A stretch of 64,000 nt of DNA from Branchiostoma floridae. Lineage: Eukaryota > Chordata > Leptocardii > Amphioxiformes > Branchiostomatidae. Where the stretch lies: the NCBI RefSeq assembly GCF_000003815.2, contig NC_049985.1:12447226-12511225 (forward strand), read 5' to 3'. Under the pieces are notes generated by a model. That model was not told where the DNA came from, ran no database searches, and worked only from the letters and a program-made list of their open reading frames with translations. The first letter of the stretch is position 1, and each line of letters begins with the position of its first letter. Shown here piece by piece: positions 43,901-52,374 of the stretch. A program made the translations under genes and the position numbers.

Positions 43901-45483
43901 GCTGTTGTCTCCAAATTTATGATGGTTTGCACATATTTGCATTAGGGACACTACTCAATGCAGAGAATGGAGTTTTACATAATATCTCTATAGTGTACCT
44001 TGTACATGTGACTTGTAAACTTAGATGCCACAATGGGCAAAACTTTGTATGTTTACTGTTCTGTGCTTTAATACCTTTTGTGCACTGTTATGGAAAGGTA
44101 GCATGTTCTTTCATGCCCCTACAACTGTTAAATATGTTATTCTTGTTGCTTTATCCAAGATGTAGATACAAAGTGTTCTGTTAGCCAAGTGGCCGTGACA
44201 TACGATGTCTTGCCTATAACAACTTGTAACCAAAAGGGCACATTGCCATCAGCACCATTGGTACATATATGTTGTTGACAGATAAGTAGATTCATCTTTC
44301 TTTGGTGCTATTCCTTGATTATAATATACTGATCCAAATTTTCCATTCCGTACATATCCTGGGATGTCAAATTTGTCAAAAAGGATGAACAATTTAAGTT
44401 TGAATAATGTCAAAGTATCAGCATGCTACTAGCAACCACCACCCATTCAAATTTCTCTAACAGCCCTCTCAAAGAAACAGGCTGCAAAAAATATCCCAAT
44501 CATATGCGCATCTTGTACGTAATATGTAGGTGTAAAAATCTATTGTGTGTGTGTTAATTTTTATTCTTCTTATAGATTCTTGCAAAAACAAATGTGGTAG
44601 ACCAGGCCATGATTAGTTCTGTGCTGTATATGGCAACAGCAAAACGTGCAATGATTCTTAGTGCTTTTCACAATCAGAGTACACAGAAGTGTAGTAGATT
44701 TGTAGATGTGACTACATTTTGTTTTCAAGTTTACTTTGGTCAAATTTCTTGAATTGTTGATGAACAACGTAACTAAAAAGGGAGAAAATTTTAATGACTT
44801 TTCAATTGGTAGACTTGAATAAGATCTGGCCTCACAAGTGTTATGGCTTTTTAACTTTTGTCAAATTGTATTGGGGAAATTTTGTTGCTGTGGCAGAGGT
44901 GTACTCTACAAAGCCTGTGATTCCTAATTCTCTTGACCACTGTTTAAATGCATGTACACCCTTACATAGATGCATTTGGTCATTCTTAAAATGGATTTCG
45001 CCATCTAAAATTGTAACATAAAAAGTTTACTTTCTGTTGCAACATAAACCATGACAGACTTATTGTCCAGCAGAGTTTTGACCATCATTCCAACTTGCTT
45101 ATAGATCTGAATCACAGTTTCCTTTTTGTACTATAGAACCGACTATAGCCACCATTAATTGTGTTATAAATGTGTCATGATTTTTTATGGAGATGTTAAT
45201 GTCTACTTGGACTATTCCACTCTCTGCTACAGGAGGGGTGGATGTAGAAAATGTGAGATACCAACATAAAATGGGGGGAGGAGCAAGGACTTAAATATAA
45301 TGGAAAGGAATAGTGAGAAAAGAGCTATAAATTTTGCGTTCTTTCCCTCCTGAAAGTTGAAAGGTAGTACTCTAGGACTGTACTATTTACCTTGCTTTAA
45401 TCCATTCTGTGTTTTTATATTCATTCACATGCGCAATGTGACTTGTTCACTTCTCCCCCCAGGAAGAATGGACCATTCCATAG
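4849..45483 (+). CDS. MGAT4: Alpha-1,3-mannosyl-glycoprotein 4-beta-N-acetylglucosaminyltransferase (MGAT4A/B type)
   Basis: Golgi type II membrane enzyme (GnT-IV) that adds the beta-1,4 GlcNAc branch to the alpha-1,3 mannose arm of N-glycans. Exons: 4849-4933 (anchor, see separate entry), 21718-21925, 24492-24632, 26143-26276, 35271-35317, 35776-35889, 36570-36645, 37152-37266, 37788-37918, 38687-38794, 40078-40271, 40878-41046, 41365-41484, 45463-45483. From exon 2 on, every junction is GT-AG and phase-matched. Exon 2 encodes a coiled-coil stem ([18 protein letters not shown]). The catalytic part shows [31 protein letters not shown], the acidic LEDD motif (37152) and NFALQQ...[13 protein letters not shown], as in family GT54. 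The C-terminal region ([33 protein letters not shown]) also matches. About 550 residues against 535-548 in vertebrate MGAT4A/B. The last exon adds only EEWTIP instead of the usual FLKK-type tail. Several introns carry MITEs close to splice sites. Confidence 0.93.
11320..11806. repeat. TTAA-flanked non-autonomous element (piggyBac-like)
   Basis: The sequence TTAA-GGTCTCATTGATG at 11320 is mirrored by CATCAATGAGACC-TTAA ending at 11806. That gives 13-bp perfect terminal inverted repeats with a TTAA on each side, the target duplication expected of piggyBac-type transposition. The interior (about 480 bp) is noncoding and has several CpGs, unlike the flanking intron. The superfamily is inferred from the TTAA alone. 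Confidence 0.7.
11992..12202 (+). repeat. CTGTAAATGCA MITE, copy 2
   Basis: Full-length member: CTGTAAATGCAGAAACTTT at the left, TTAAATGCATTTACAG at the right, TA on each side, and the central CCATGGCAGTAAGAGACT block. The copy has lost several CpGs compared with copy 3, as expected from methylation decay. Confidence 0.85.
13131..13341 (+). repeat. CTGTAAATGCA MITE, copy 3 (best preserved)
   Basis: Full-length, about 210 bp, with intact CpG blocks (TTTCGCGGTGGTTTAATG at the left, CCCCGCGAACTTAAATGC at the right). It is the most consensus-like of the five copies in the window and sits in the same orientation as copy 2, about 1.1 kb away. Confidence 0.87.
13899..13975 (-). repeat. tRNA-derived SINE head or decayed tRNA-like sequence
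   Basis: Read on the minus strand, TTGGCCGAACGGTTTAGCG resembles an internal A box (TGGCCGAGTGGTTAAGG in tRNA-Ser/Leu). About 50 bases on, ATTACGAATCC matches 8 of 11 positions of the B box GGTTCGAATCC. There is no complete cloverleaf and no matching acceptor stem, so it is a relic of a tRNA-derived repeat rather than a working tRNA. Family not recognised. Confidence 0.35.
15209..15375 (+). repeat. CTGTAAATGCA MITE, copy 4 (right end lost)
   Basis: The left end (GGTAAATGCAGAAACTTT) and the central CCATGGCAGTAAGAGACTAC block are present. The right part degenerates after about 15360 into repeated CTTAAACTTAAAACC and lacks the terminal ATTTACAG. Confidence 0.7.
16665..16783 (+). repeat. Possible LINE 3' tail
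   Basis: A G-run followed by GAGACCTTTATATAAG, then TTATTGTGAAGTACGAATAAA and a terminal (ACAA)n microsatellite. An AATAAA followed by a short tandem repeat is the usual look of a 5'-truncated non-LTR retrotransposon tail. No reverse-transcriptase remnant can be read upstream. Confidence 0.3.
21544..21643. other. Assembly gap (100 N)
   Basis: A run of exactly 100 N, a conventional placeholder of unknown true length. It lies 75 bases before MGAT4 exon 2 and could hide a small exon that would resolve the phase conflict with exon 1. Confidence 0.98.
21926..24491 (+). other. MGAT4 intron 2
   Basis: No exon or element identified. The block 22510-22790 differs from its surroundings: it has more G and CpG (for example GTAATGCGTGCGTGATTCCG) and lacks repeat features, which could mark a conserved noncoding element. 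The rest is plain AT-rich intron. Confidence 0.45.
24721..24957. repeat. MITE with GGCCACACCAATTTAA ends, copy A
   Basis: Left end GGCCACACCAATTTAATTTG and right end CTTAAATTGGTGTGGCC form terminal inverted repeats. The interior is homologous to copy B at 41507 (shared AACTGGAAAAACAT, AAAACAAAGCC, ATTCAAGTTTTT, CATTTATGATG). It begins 88 bases after the MGAT4 exon 3 donor. Confidence 0.85.
25005..25172. repeat. Two-copy tandem repeat, period 84 bp
   Basis: Units 25005-25088 and 25089-25172 share AATTTCTTGAC, ACCCCTAAA, CAAAGTCC, CTATGTATC and a terminal TAAAG, with moderate divergence. Because 84 is a multiple of three, a minus-strand open frame runs through both units with the repeated motif LGVVKKF. 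I treat that frame as incidental. Confidence 0.7.
25870..26082 (-). repeat. CTGTAAATGCA MITE, copy 5
   Basis: Full-length copy in reverse orientation: CTGTAAATGCATTTAAG at the left and TTTCTGCATTTACAG at the right, with the central block inverted. It ends about 60 bases upstream of the MGAT4 exon 4 acceptor, so it sits in the branch-point neighbourhood. Confidence 0.85.
29205..29945 (+). repeat. 21-bp minisatellite in MGAT4 intron 4
   Basis: The unit GCTGATTCTGCTGTCCTTGG(T) repeats head to tail, nearly perfectly from about 29325 to 29670, with decayed units on both sides. As 21 is a multiple of three, two long plus-strand frames survive by chance: one reads DSAVLGA heptads (265 codons), the other LLSLVLI (178 codons). 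Neither has a partner exon. The unit core CTGTCCTTGGTGCTGA is close to the core of the 43-bp minisatellite at 45691. Confidence 0.9.
30085..30262. promoter_or_regulatory. Candidate enhancer: clustered TALE/HOX- and OTX-like sites
   Basis: Within 180 bp I see TGATTGATTA at 30098 (PBX-HOX type), TGACAG at 30111, 30126 and 30224 (MEIS/PREP/TGIF type) and GGATTA at 30189 and 30254 (OTX/PITX type). The block is richer in CpG than the flanking intron and is not part of any repeat I can recognise. Calling it regulatory is inference from motif density only. Confidence 0.3.
30407..30506. other. Assembly gap (100 N)
   Basis: Exactly 100 N inside MGAT4 intron 4, shortly after the minisatellite, where assembly breaks are expected. 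Confidence 0.98.
34551..34770 (+). repeat. Diverged tandem repeat carrying four CCAAT motifs
   Basis: The word pair (C)AATCAGATTGTTTGG plus AACCAATAG-TT-CTTGTCACAG occurs at 34556-34612 and again at 34660-34731; a third partial unit begins at 34754. CCAAT pentamers are at 34555, 34591, 34710 and 34754. Spacing is uneven (about 95-120 bp), so this is an old tandem duplication. Confidence 0.5.
38795..40077 (+). other. MGAT4 intron 10
   Basis: It holds a hAT-like MITE (39371-39709) and a (CATA)n microsatellite at 39945-39976. Nothing else is recognised. Confidence 0.7.
39371..39709. mobile_element. hAT-type non-autonomous element with 8-bp target duplication
   Basis: The left end CAGGGCTCTAGCCAGC is mirrored by GAGCTGGCTAAAGCCCTG at the right. 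The element is flanked by GTCTAGAG (39363-39370) and GTCTAGAA (39710-39717), an 8-bp target-site duplication with one change, which is diagnostic of hAT transposition together with CAGGG termini. The interior (339 bp) is noncoding and dense in TCCGTCA/TGACGGA words. Confidence 0.85.
40734..40817 (+). other. Near-perfect intronic hairpin (possible miRNA or siRNA precursor)
   Basis: The arm 40734-40767 (containing AGTCACTTGTTTTACATGG) is complementary to 40784-40817 (containing CCATGTCAAACAAGTGACT) over about 34 bp. There is one U-C mismatch and one U-G pair, and a 16-base AT-rich loop. It lies in MGAT4 intron 11 in the transcribed orientation, about 60 bases before exon 12. Size and shape fit a pre-miRNA, but the pairing is unusually perfect, so a small foldback element or recent palindrome is equally possible. 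I do not recognise a known miRNA. Confidence 0.5.
41485..45462 (+). other. MGAT4 last intron, about 4 kb
   Basis: It holds MITE copy B at its very start. No exon or other element is recognised in the rest; several poly-T tracts occur (43330, 43448). The 3' boundary is a C-rich acceptor (TTCTCCCCCCAG) before a 21-base terminal coding exon. Confidence 0.6.
41507..41736. repeat. MITE with GGCCACACCAATTTAA ends, copy B
   Basis: Left GGCCACACCAATTTAATATG and right TTCAAATTGGTGTGGCC are terminal inverted repeats; the interior is homologous to copy A. It starts only 22 bases downstream of the exon 13 donor of MGAT4. Confidence 0.85.
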
Positions 45484-45592
45484 CCGTCCACATTTAAGTA
45501 GGGGTAGTCCTATGTGTATATTGGTTGTGTTATCAAATGAAATTTGATTGTATACAGTTTGAAATGGAAATAGAAAAATGGTTTACTTGTAG

Positions 45593-45598
45593 AATAAA
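45593..45598 (+). terminator. Poly(A) signal of MGAT4
   Basis: AATAAA lies 110 bases after the TAG at 45481, before the 43-bp minisatellite begins. This fits a short 3' UTR. Confidence 0.6.
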
Positions 45599-45690
45599 AT
45601 ACACAAGAATCAACGTGTGGTTGTGCATTCTATTTTTTGTTTATACATCTGCTAATGTTAGCTACTAACTACCACCCACACACATGTAAG

Positions 45691-46145
45691 CATGTCTGTC
45701 CCTGGTGCTGAACACCATCTGCACACAGATAGACATGCCTGTCCCTGGTGCTGAACACTATCCACACACAGGTAAATATGCCTGCCCCTGGCGCTGAACA
45801 CCACCCACACACAGGAAAGCATGCCTGTCCCTGGTGCTGAACACCATCTGCACACAGGAAAGCATGCCTGCCCCTGGTGCTGAACACTATCCACACACAG
45901 GTAAGCATGCCTATCCCTGGTGCTGAACACCATCTGCACACAGGAAAGCATGTCTGTCCCTGGTGCTGAACACCATCCACACACAGGTAAATATGCCTGT
46001 CCCTGGTGCTGAACACCATCCACACACAGGAAAGCATGCCTGTCCCTGGTGCTGAACACTATCCACACACACACACAGATCAACATCCCTGTCCCTGGTG
46101 CTGAACACAATCCACACACACACAGGTCAACGTCCCTGGTGCTGA
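45691..46145 (+). repeat. 43-bp minisatellite, about 10.5 units
   Basis: The unit reads CATGCCTGTCCCTGGTGCTG followed by AACACCATCCACACACAGGTAAG, repeated at 43-base steps (45691, 45734 and so on). The last units are expanded by extra CA steps. 43 is not a multiple of three, so each unit is read in all three frames in turn. The 122- and 163-codon minus-strand frames across it are therefore by-products of a stop-free unit rather than a gene. Confidence 0.92.
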
Positions 46146-46489
46146 ACACTCATGACCATGCCTATACCTTGTGTTGAATACTAGTATTACCTCAGAAGTG
46201 ATATATTTGTACACAAAACTGTTTCAGCACTTTATCCATGCCTCTCCAAAAGGTTAATTCAAAGATAATGGTTGTCAGTGGTAAGAAGCACCATGCATGA
46301 ATTATGTAAATGTGTACAATCTACAAAAGCTTTATACGTTATACAACCCTAGCATTTACCCTGAGAATAATCCTATAAAATGATGCAAGACTTATTGGCA
46401 TTACAGACTTTGACTAATTAGTTATATTGAATGTTGAAAATGAAACAATTAACGTTATGTTAAAAAAGAAAACAAAAAAGCTTTCTCTC

Positions 46490-46605
46490 ATGGAGTTTGA
46501 ACCGGCACTCATTGAATAGTTATGCTCCTAGATGAGTGAGCCGATAAAAATCCGGAGTGCTACTATACCTCCATGACTCAACCTCTGCTTGGAGAATGTT
46601 ATAAT
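46490..46605 (-). repeat. Dispersed repeat related to the 52.9-kb foldback
   Basis: On the minus strand this reads TTCTCCAAGCAGAGGTTGAG, GGAGGTATAGTAG and GGATTTTTATCGGCTCACT. It aligns with 52918-52982 (TTCTCCAAGCAGATGTTCAG, GGAGATATAGTAG, GGATTTTTACCGGCTCGCT). It also holds GGTTCAAACTCC and an 8-bp end pairing (TCATGGAG with CTCCATGA) that mimic a tRNA, but no cloverleaf forms. Confidence 0.55.
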
Positions 46606-46794
46606 ATTATAAAGTTCCCAGTTAAACCATCTGACCAATTCCTTTGTAGACTGCAGTGATCCTAGAAAATGAAAACGTTAGTATGCACAGCCTATCAATC
46701 ATAACATATTTTTCTCACTATTGACTGAGACAGTCTGTCAATAGCCAATTACATTTCATTTTCATCTCATTCCGTTCCCAACTCCCCATGGGCG

Positions 46795-46891
46795 TCGCCC
46801 GTTGCCTGGCGACGTCCCAGCTGGGTCACAGGTCACGTGAGCCGTTGTTGATGTAATCGATCTCCGGCTGATCGCGGGGCCAGCAGCAGAC
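46795..46891 (+). promoter_or_regulatory. Probable promoter of the nicotinamidase gene
   Basis: This CpG-containing stretch directly precedes the ATG at 46892. It has GTTGCCTGGCGAC at 46801-46813, an imperfect inverted repeat close to the RFX X-box. It also has GGTCACGTGA with the E-box CACGTG at 46834-46839, a USF/TFE-type site. No TATA box is seen at a suitable distance. Transcript start is not determined. Confidence 0.4.
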
Positions 46892-49800
46892 ATGGGAGAG
46901 CCACAAACACTGTCTTTTGAACGTTACAGAAAAACGGAGGTTTTCCGCAAACCTACCGCTGAAAATGTGAGAGAATGTGAGCTGTGCTTCCGCGCTTTTG
47001 ACAAGGATAAGTGAGTACTGTTGTGTTGTCTGAAAACTGCAGAATGGCCATGGGGTTACGCTTCCGGGCCGGGGGGATTTCGAGCCAAAATTGTGTCGCA
47101 TATTGTCATTTTCAGCTGAAAAACGGAACAAATAATGCCATGATTTCAATAAGGATAAGCCACTACTTGCTTGGACTATCCAATAATGTTACAGTTTGTC
47201 GTAACGTTTGTCTGAAATACTATCAACAACATTATGACGTGTCAAGTCAGCCCCCTTTATTTACTTGGGACAGAAACAGGCCAAGGAGGTTGAACAGGCC
47301 TATAGAATAGATAGTATCGACCAAGGAAAGTGCTAATCCAATAAACAAGCTGTACATGTTGAGTGTAAGTCTATGAAAAGGTACGAGTAAGTATTAATCG
47401 CTTGTTACTGGTTTAACGTTAGATATGATTCACTGTGGATCCGTTATGAATAGATAGTCTCTTTGCAAAGGGAGGGGCTACTACATGTTCTAGCTTATGT
47501 CCCTGGTGCTGGTTAATTATGCAGGACAAGTGTCAATTTACAATGTTTGTTTTACAAATCTGAATGTAGCAAGTTCACAGAGATAAGGATTTTGATTATT
47601 TCTCATGCATTCAAAAGTCTTCTTTGTCAGCACCAATTACCTTCAAAGGACAAAAAAATTTTTTTAAACACCTGAAGTGTTAATTAATTACTTAGCCTAA
47701 GAAAGATGCCACAATGTCAACTGTTGTACAGCATTTCAACGATTCCATTCACCTTACCTGCAGTCGAATTCCGTCAGTCCCCCTCCAAATATATAACATT
47801 ATGTTCCCTCTCATTGCATCCCCATTGGCATTTTTTTTCAATCAGCCTAAAATAACTCCCACAGCTTAAATAATTAAAATGGGTTCCAGTGGTTATAATG
47901 GAATAGCGTATAACCATTATTCCCCAGTGGAACCACTATTGGCACATAATTCCCCACACTTAGCGAAATTACCTTTGACATCCACACAAAAGTTTCCNNN
48001 NNNNNNNNNNNNNNNNNNNNNNNNNNNNNNNNNNNNNNNNNNNNNNNNNNNNNNNNNNNNNNNNNNNNNNNNNNNNNNNNNNNNNNNNNNNNNNNNNAGC
48101 GCTAGCATGGCTGGGGTTATTGTACTAAACTTAAGTCAGGAATATCTGTTTATATGACCTGACAAATAACATAGTGTCTCAATGCCAATTTCCTCATTTT
48201 TGTTTTGCAGGGACGGTTTCTTGAACAACCAGGAGTTCCATGCCTTCTGTGGAGAAGTTTTGTCTGACAGCAAGAAGAGCTACAATATCTCCATTGAACA
48301 GACCAATAGTATATTCAGACACCTAGACACAAACAAGGTGATCCTGTCATATTAATGTAGAGAAATTCAGATATCTTTTTGCAATACAGTAGAATTACAG
48401 CATTTTCAAGTGTCAACATGCATACATCATAACGTGTGACACTGTAACAGTAATGTCTTGCATATGATATTCATAATGACTATATATATATTAAAGGCTT
48501 ATAGTTGTAGTAGCCATTGAAATTTCAAATATATTGAAACTTTTGAATAGAATAACTTGCTATGCACATTGTTTGCAGGAGTGACATTGTTCCACATATC
48601 CAATCTGTTAATCAGGTTCTCTCTTCTTATTTCAGGATGAAAAACTTGACTTGAGTGAGTTTAAGACAGCCTGGTTTTACTGGCTTAGACAGGTAAGCAG
48701 TTCATGCTCATCGTCCATCTTCTTGTATTGATATGTCCAGAATAATTTTCAACTTCAGTAGAAGTCAGGAACATTGATCACTGTTTATATTGTACAAGTG
48801 CTGTGATATTGTTTATAGCTTGTGTCAAGAATATAATTAGTATTGTCCTTCTGCACCATACCGTGCAGGTTCTAGATTGCAAATCTGCCCTCATAGTGGT
48901 GGACATGCAGAATGACTTTATCAATGGTTCGTTAGCCGTGCGCAACTGCCCGGCTCGTGAGGACGGCAACGCCATCATTCCTACCATCAACCATCTGCTG
49001 GAATCTGTTCCATTTGATGCTGTGGTTTATACCGCAGACTGGCACCCAGCTGATCACTGCTCTTTTGTGGACAACGTTCAACTCAGGGAGATACATGAAA
49101 CCAGTAAAGTAAGTTGGAGAGCATGTTTATCTGATGACAATATGATATAAACAGCATATCAGCAACATATCTAGAAACATGAGGTAACATTTGCAAGCAA
49201 ATACACAATGTTTCCCTTTCAATGGTCTAGCCTTAAAAACTACTGCTCTGTTTATTCTTACTTAGATACATTCATATATATATGATGACCAGCCCCACTA
49301 GTCCTGTCTGCCACTTGCTACATTATGTAACTGAACACCACAGGGTGTCTGCTACTTTACCAGGCTATGATACAACTCTTTTCAATTAACCTTGCATTTC
49401 AGATTAAAGCTGACAATGCCCAAGTGATGGACACAGTGGTATTTGCTAGTCCAGACATGTTTGAACAGAAGCTATGGCCGGCACACTGTGTACAGGATAG
49501 CCATGGAGCTGAGCTGCATCCAGATCTAAAGGTACTAAAAGTAATTTCTTAATAGAGAACTAAGTAATGGTTTTGTGGTGTTAAAGAGTAAAATTAACTG
49601 TTGCTATACATGCACTTATGTCTAGCCTATGACTTTGTGTGACTCAGAATGACAGATGTAGAAACCCCTACATGTTAAAACCCTAAACTGCCAAGCGGCT
49701 TTACAAGTGTGCAACCAAGTTGGCCCAAAACACAAGCTAAGCATAGCCACACTGCACTACCACTTGCTAGTTAAAAAAGCATCATTCTTCACTTAAGTTG

Positions 49801-50761
49801 AGGATGGCTGCTTAACTTTTATTACATTGTATTATTGACAGGTGGTAGAAGATCATATCCTTATAAAGGAAAGGGCTGGACACAGATGTGGACAGTTACT
49901 CGGCATTCTGGGACAACTTGAAGAAGAGCGCCACCCCTCTGGTGTCGGAGTTTGGCGAAACGGCACATCACAGATGTCTACATCTGCGGCATCGCGACAG
50001 ACGTCTGCGTAGAGTTTACCTCCATGGATGCAATCGAACACGGGTTTAGGACTGTTCTTATTGAGGACGCCTGTTGTGGGGTGTCTGAAGAGGGCATCAA
50101 GGAAACCAAGACAAAACTGAAGGAAGCTGGAGCTGTACTGGTGCAATCTGCTGAGGTAAGTTTGCTTAAGTCATTCGTTAATGATACATTGGTGAAATAT
50201 TATCAAAAGCCATTTAAATTGTAAAAATACTGGTCTTGCTGATTGGTTGGTAGAGACAGAATGTAATGGAAATGTTCAAAATAATGTTTATTATTATAGT
50301 CATTACAACATATTCCAATGGTGAACAAATCATACAATGCACAGTGTGGGGCCAACAGATCCAGAACAGTATTCATGGTACTTTTGAATCACCAAAGATA
50401 AACATGTTTACCCTCTAGGCCTCTTCATGATCATTGATTTAATATCTAGGCCCGATAGTCTTTTATTTACTGTCTTTCTTTTATTTTCCTTTTATTATGT
50501 GTCAAGTTGGTGGAAGGGTTAGGTGGGATCTTGCAAATGCTCTTTTCTCTGTTATACGTTTTCTCATTTGATTTTTACCAATACCCTTGTTAAAAACATG
50601 GTATTCTGAACTTGTTTCCATCACGTTTATACACGTAGGTACCAGACCTGGTGAACTGTCAGGACAGACCACCCCAACTGGCGTACCAAGCTGCTGTCAA
50701 TGTTGCCATGGCAACAAAGGCAGCCAGATCCATGGACAACATTCATAACAACATGACATGA
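46892..50761 (+). CDS. Naam: EF-hand nicotinamidase (isochorismatase family, Naam/pnc-1 type)
   Basis: Cytosolic enzyme that hydrolyses nicotinamide to nicotinate for NAD salvage. Exons: 46892-47010, 48211-48337, 48636-48692, 48869-49108, 49403-49531, 49842-50155, 50639-50761, all GT-AG and phase-matched; about 368 residues. Two EF-hands come first: DKDKDGFLNNQE (split by intron 1) and DTNKDEKLDLSE. The isochorismatase domain shows VVDMQNDFINGSL (catalytic Asp), TADWHPADHCSF (metal-binding Asp/His), WPAHCVQ, the Lys region ILIK followed by DSYSAFWDN, and ICGIATDVCVEFTSMDA with the catalytic Cys. Oddity: exon 6 as written has one surplus base at about 49866-49869 and another at about 49951-49953. 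The three conserved segments lie in successive frames, and the 314-base length is 3n+2 where 3n is needed. Assembly error or a defective allele are both possible. The EF-hand fusion is as in insect and nematode nicotinamidases; vertebrates lack the enzyme. Confidence 0.92.
47998..48097. other. Assembly gap (100 N) in nicotinamidase intron 1
   Basis: Exactly 100 N between exons 1 and 2; the flanking exons join in phase, so no coding exon needs to be hidden here. Confidence 0.98.
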
Positions 50762-51442
50762 CAGAAATGTTTTAACTTCTCTGCAATCTAGGTCAACAAT
50801 ATGCAAGTATGTAAGCTGTGTGTATGGTGCTGTAATTCTTAATTCTTTTTTAAGAAACTTCAAATCCATGCCGTTCCATTTTCAATATGTAACGTTACAA
50901 CAAAAATTCTATTAATATGTTTGCTTTTACCTATAAGAATGGGGAAAACTTTTGGAACAAAACTTGGCTTGTCACAAGGATCTATTAACTGGCAATTGAC
51001 AAACACAGAAAATTCCACACACTTTTTTAAACCATAGAGAAAATGAGAATTCTAGTTGAGTGAGGTATTTGTATAATTATATTTGATTTGTTCAATATGA
51101 CATTAGAATTCCATTGTGGTCACATCTTTTTAATAGACAAATAGTAGAGTTGACAAAGTGTATGTAGCGCCAGCCTTGTTTAAAATGTATGCTCAGATAT
51201 TGAGTATTAAGTTATATGGTTGTAAAATGTTAGATACCTGGTGCTTAAGCAACCATTTATTACACATTATACATTATTTTGATTGAAGATAAAGAAACAA
51301 AGTTAACATAATCTTTTGTAGCCTTATAACAATCCAACATATGCAAGGGCTAAATGTACTAAAGACTTAAGAAACATTATAGTCTGGTAGGGTTTTATAT
51401 CAGCCTGTGATTTAACAATGCAATGTAGTGTAGATTTTGATG

Positions 51443-51873
51443 AATGATTCATAAATGTTCAAAATATTGTATTTAGTTGCATTATCATGACAAAGAAACT
51501 TAATACAGTACTACATTCTACTTAACGCACAATGTTAGACAACCTCTTAATACATGATCACCACTTATTTGTACTATATGTTAATGTAGTGGTTACAACT
51601 TGAATAAAGATAATCATCATTCCTTGGTTGCATGTTTTGGTTGGAGTTTATGTTAACTGTATCTGCATAGATCATATTCAAACTTGGCCAGGTTATTCAG
51701 TGACAATCTGGTAAAAGACTAAGTATATGCTTCCTTATTGTACAAAGAAGACTCAGTGGATGTTAGATGACATCGAAAGATGTAAGTTGGGTTGTACTTT
51801 TTGATCGCAGACTCGTGTAAGAGTAGTAAGGTACCTCTGAGTAGTGCATTTACTCCACCTGAAAGCAGCATAT
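51443..51873 (-). pseudogene. Truncated duplicate of the last exon and 3' UTR of the Kelch gene
   Basis: This block aligns in the same orientation with 57967-59090. Shared runs include CAATGTTAGACAAC, CATCATTCCTTGGTTGCATG, GCATAGATCATATTCAAAC, GTTGGGTTGTACTTTT, GATCGCAGAC and GAGTAGTGCATTT. The first 20-odd codons of the exon survive on the minus strand with the acceptor (GGVNALLRGTLL), then a deletion of about 337 bases, at a GTA shared by both breakpoints, removes most of the coding exon and its stop. It also lacks the MITE present at 58135-58495. No other Kelch exons lie nearby, so it is a fragment without function as a gene. Confidence 0.8.
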
Positions 51874-52018
51874 CTGGCTAATTATTTTATATCTATGGTT
51901 ACATTATGTCTATTAAGGTTAAATAGGCATTCAGTAGCTGCGGACGACAGTTGAAGGGATAGTCTTTTGCTTTAAGCCTTACAACTGTCACCTGTGGCTA
52001 GGTATCCAGGTATTAAGA

Positions 52019-52374
52019 GCCAAAAAGCAGTTACTCAAGCAAATGGATATGATTTTGAAACGGTCAGACGTTTCAGGTAGTACTCACTCGTACTGAGCAG
52101 ATCTGTGAAGAGCATGTTTTATACCCTAACAATGAATTGATATGTAAAGGAGGTGAGGACAAATTTTAGGTGGTTCAATAGGAAAGAAAAGTTTGATGCA
52201 AAAGAGTCAATTAGCTCCTTTGTTTGAGTATAGGAGCTAATGTTGTTTGGCGGGGGCAGAAGCAGAGTGTTCCAAGTGCTGGAAAGTTCATGGGGCTCCT
52301 TTCCTGTCGCTACCAGAAACATCTGCGACCAATTCGAAATTCCTATCCATTTGCTTGAGTAACTGCTTTTTGGC
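52019..52374. repeat. 356-bp element with 31-bp terminal inverted repeats
   Basis: The left end starts GCCAAAAAGCAGTTACTCAA and continues GCAAATGGATA (52019-52049). The right end (52344-52374) is its reverse complement (TATCCATTTGCTTGAGTAAC and on), essentially perfect. The interior is noncoding. The fidelity of the ends points to a fairly recent insertion of a non-autonomous DNA element; target duplication and superfamily are unclear. Confidence 0.8.

Noticed and set aside
45691-46145. CRISPR-like array
   Set aside because: Units are contiguous 43-bp tandem repeats without unique spacers, in an animal genome.
45658-46149. 163- and 122-codon minus-strand open frames
   Set aside because: They consist of the 43-bp minisatellite read in all three frames in turn; a real protein repeat would have a unit divisible by three.
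46490-46590. tRNA gene on the minus strand
   Set aside because: GGTTCAAACTCC and an 8-bp end pairing are suggestive, but there is no T-stem, the D and anticodon arms do not fold, and the sequence is homologous to the repeat at 52.9 kb.
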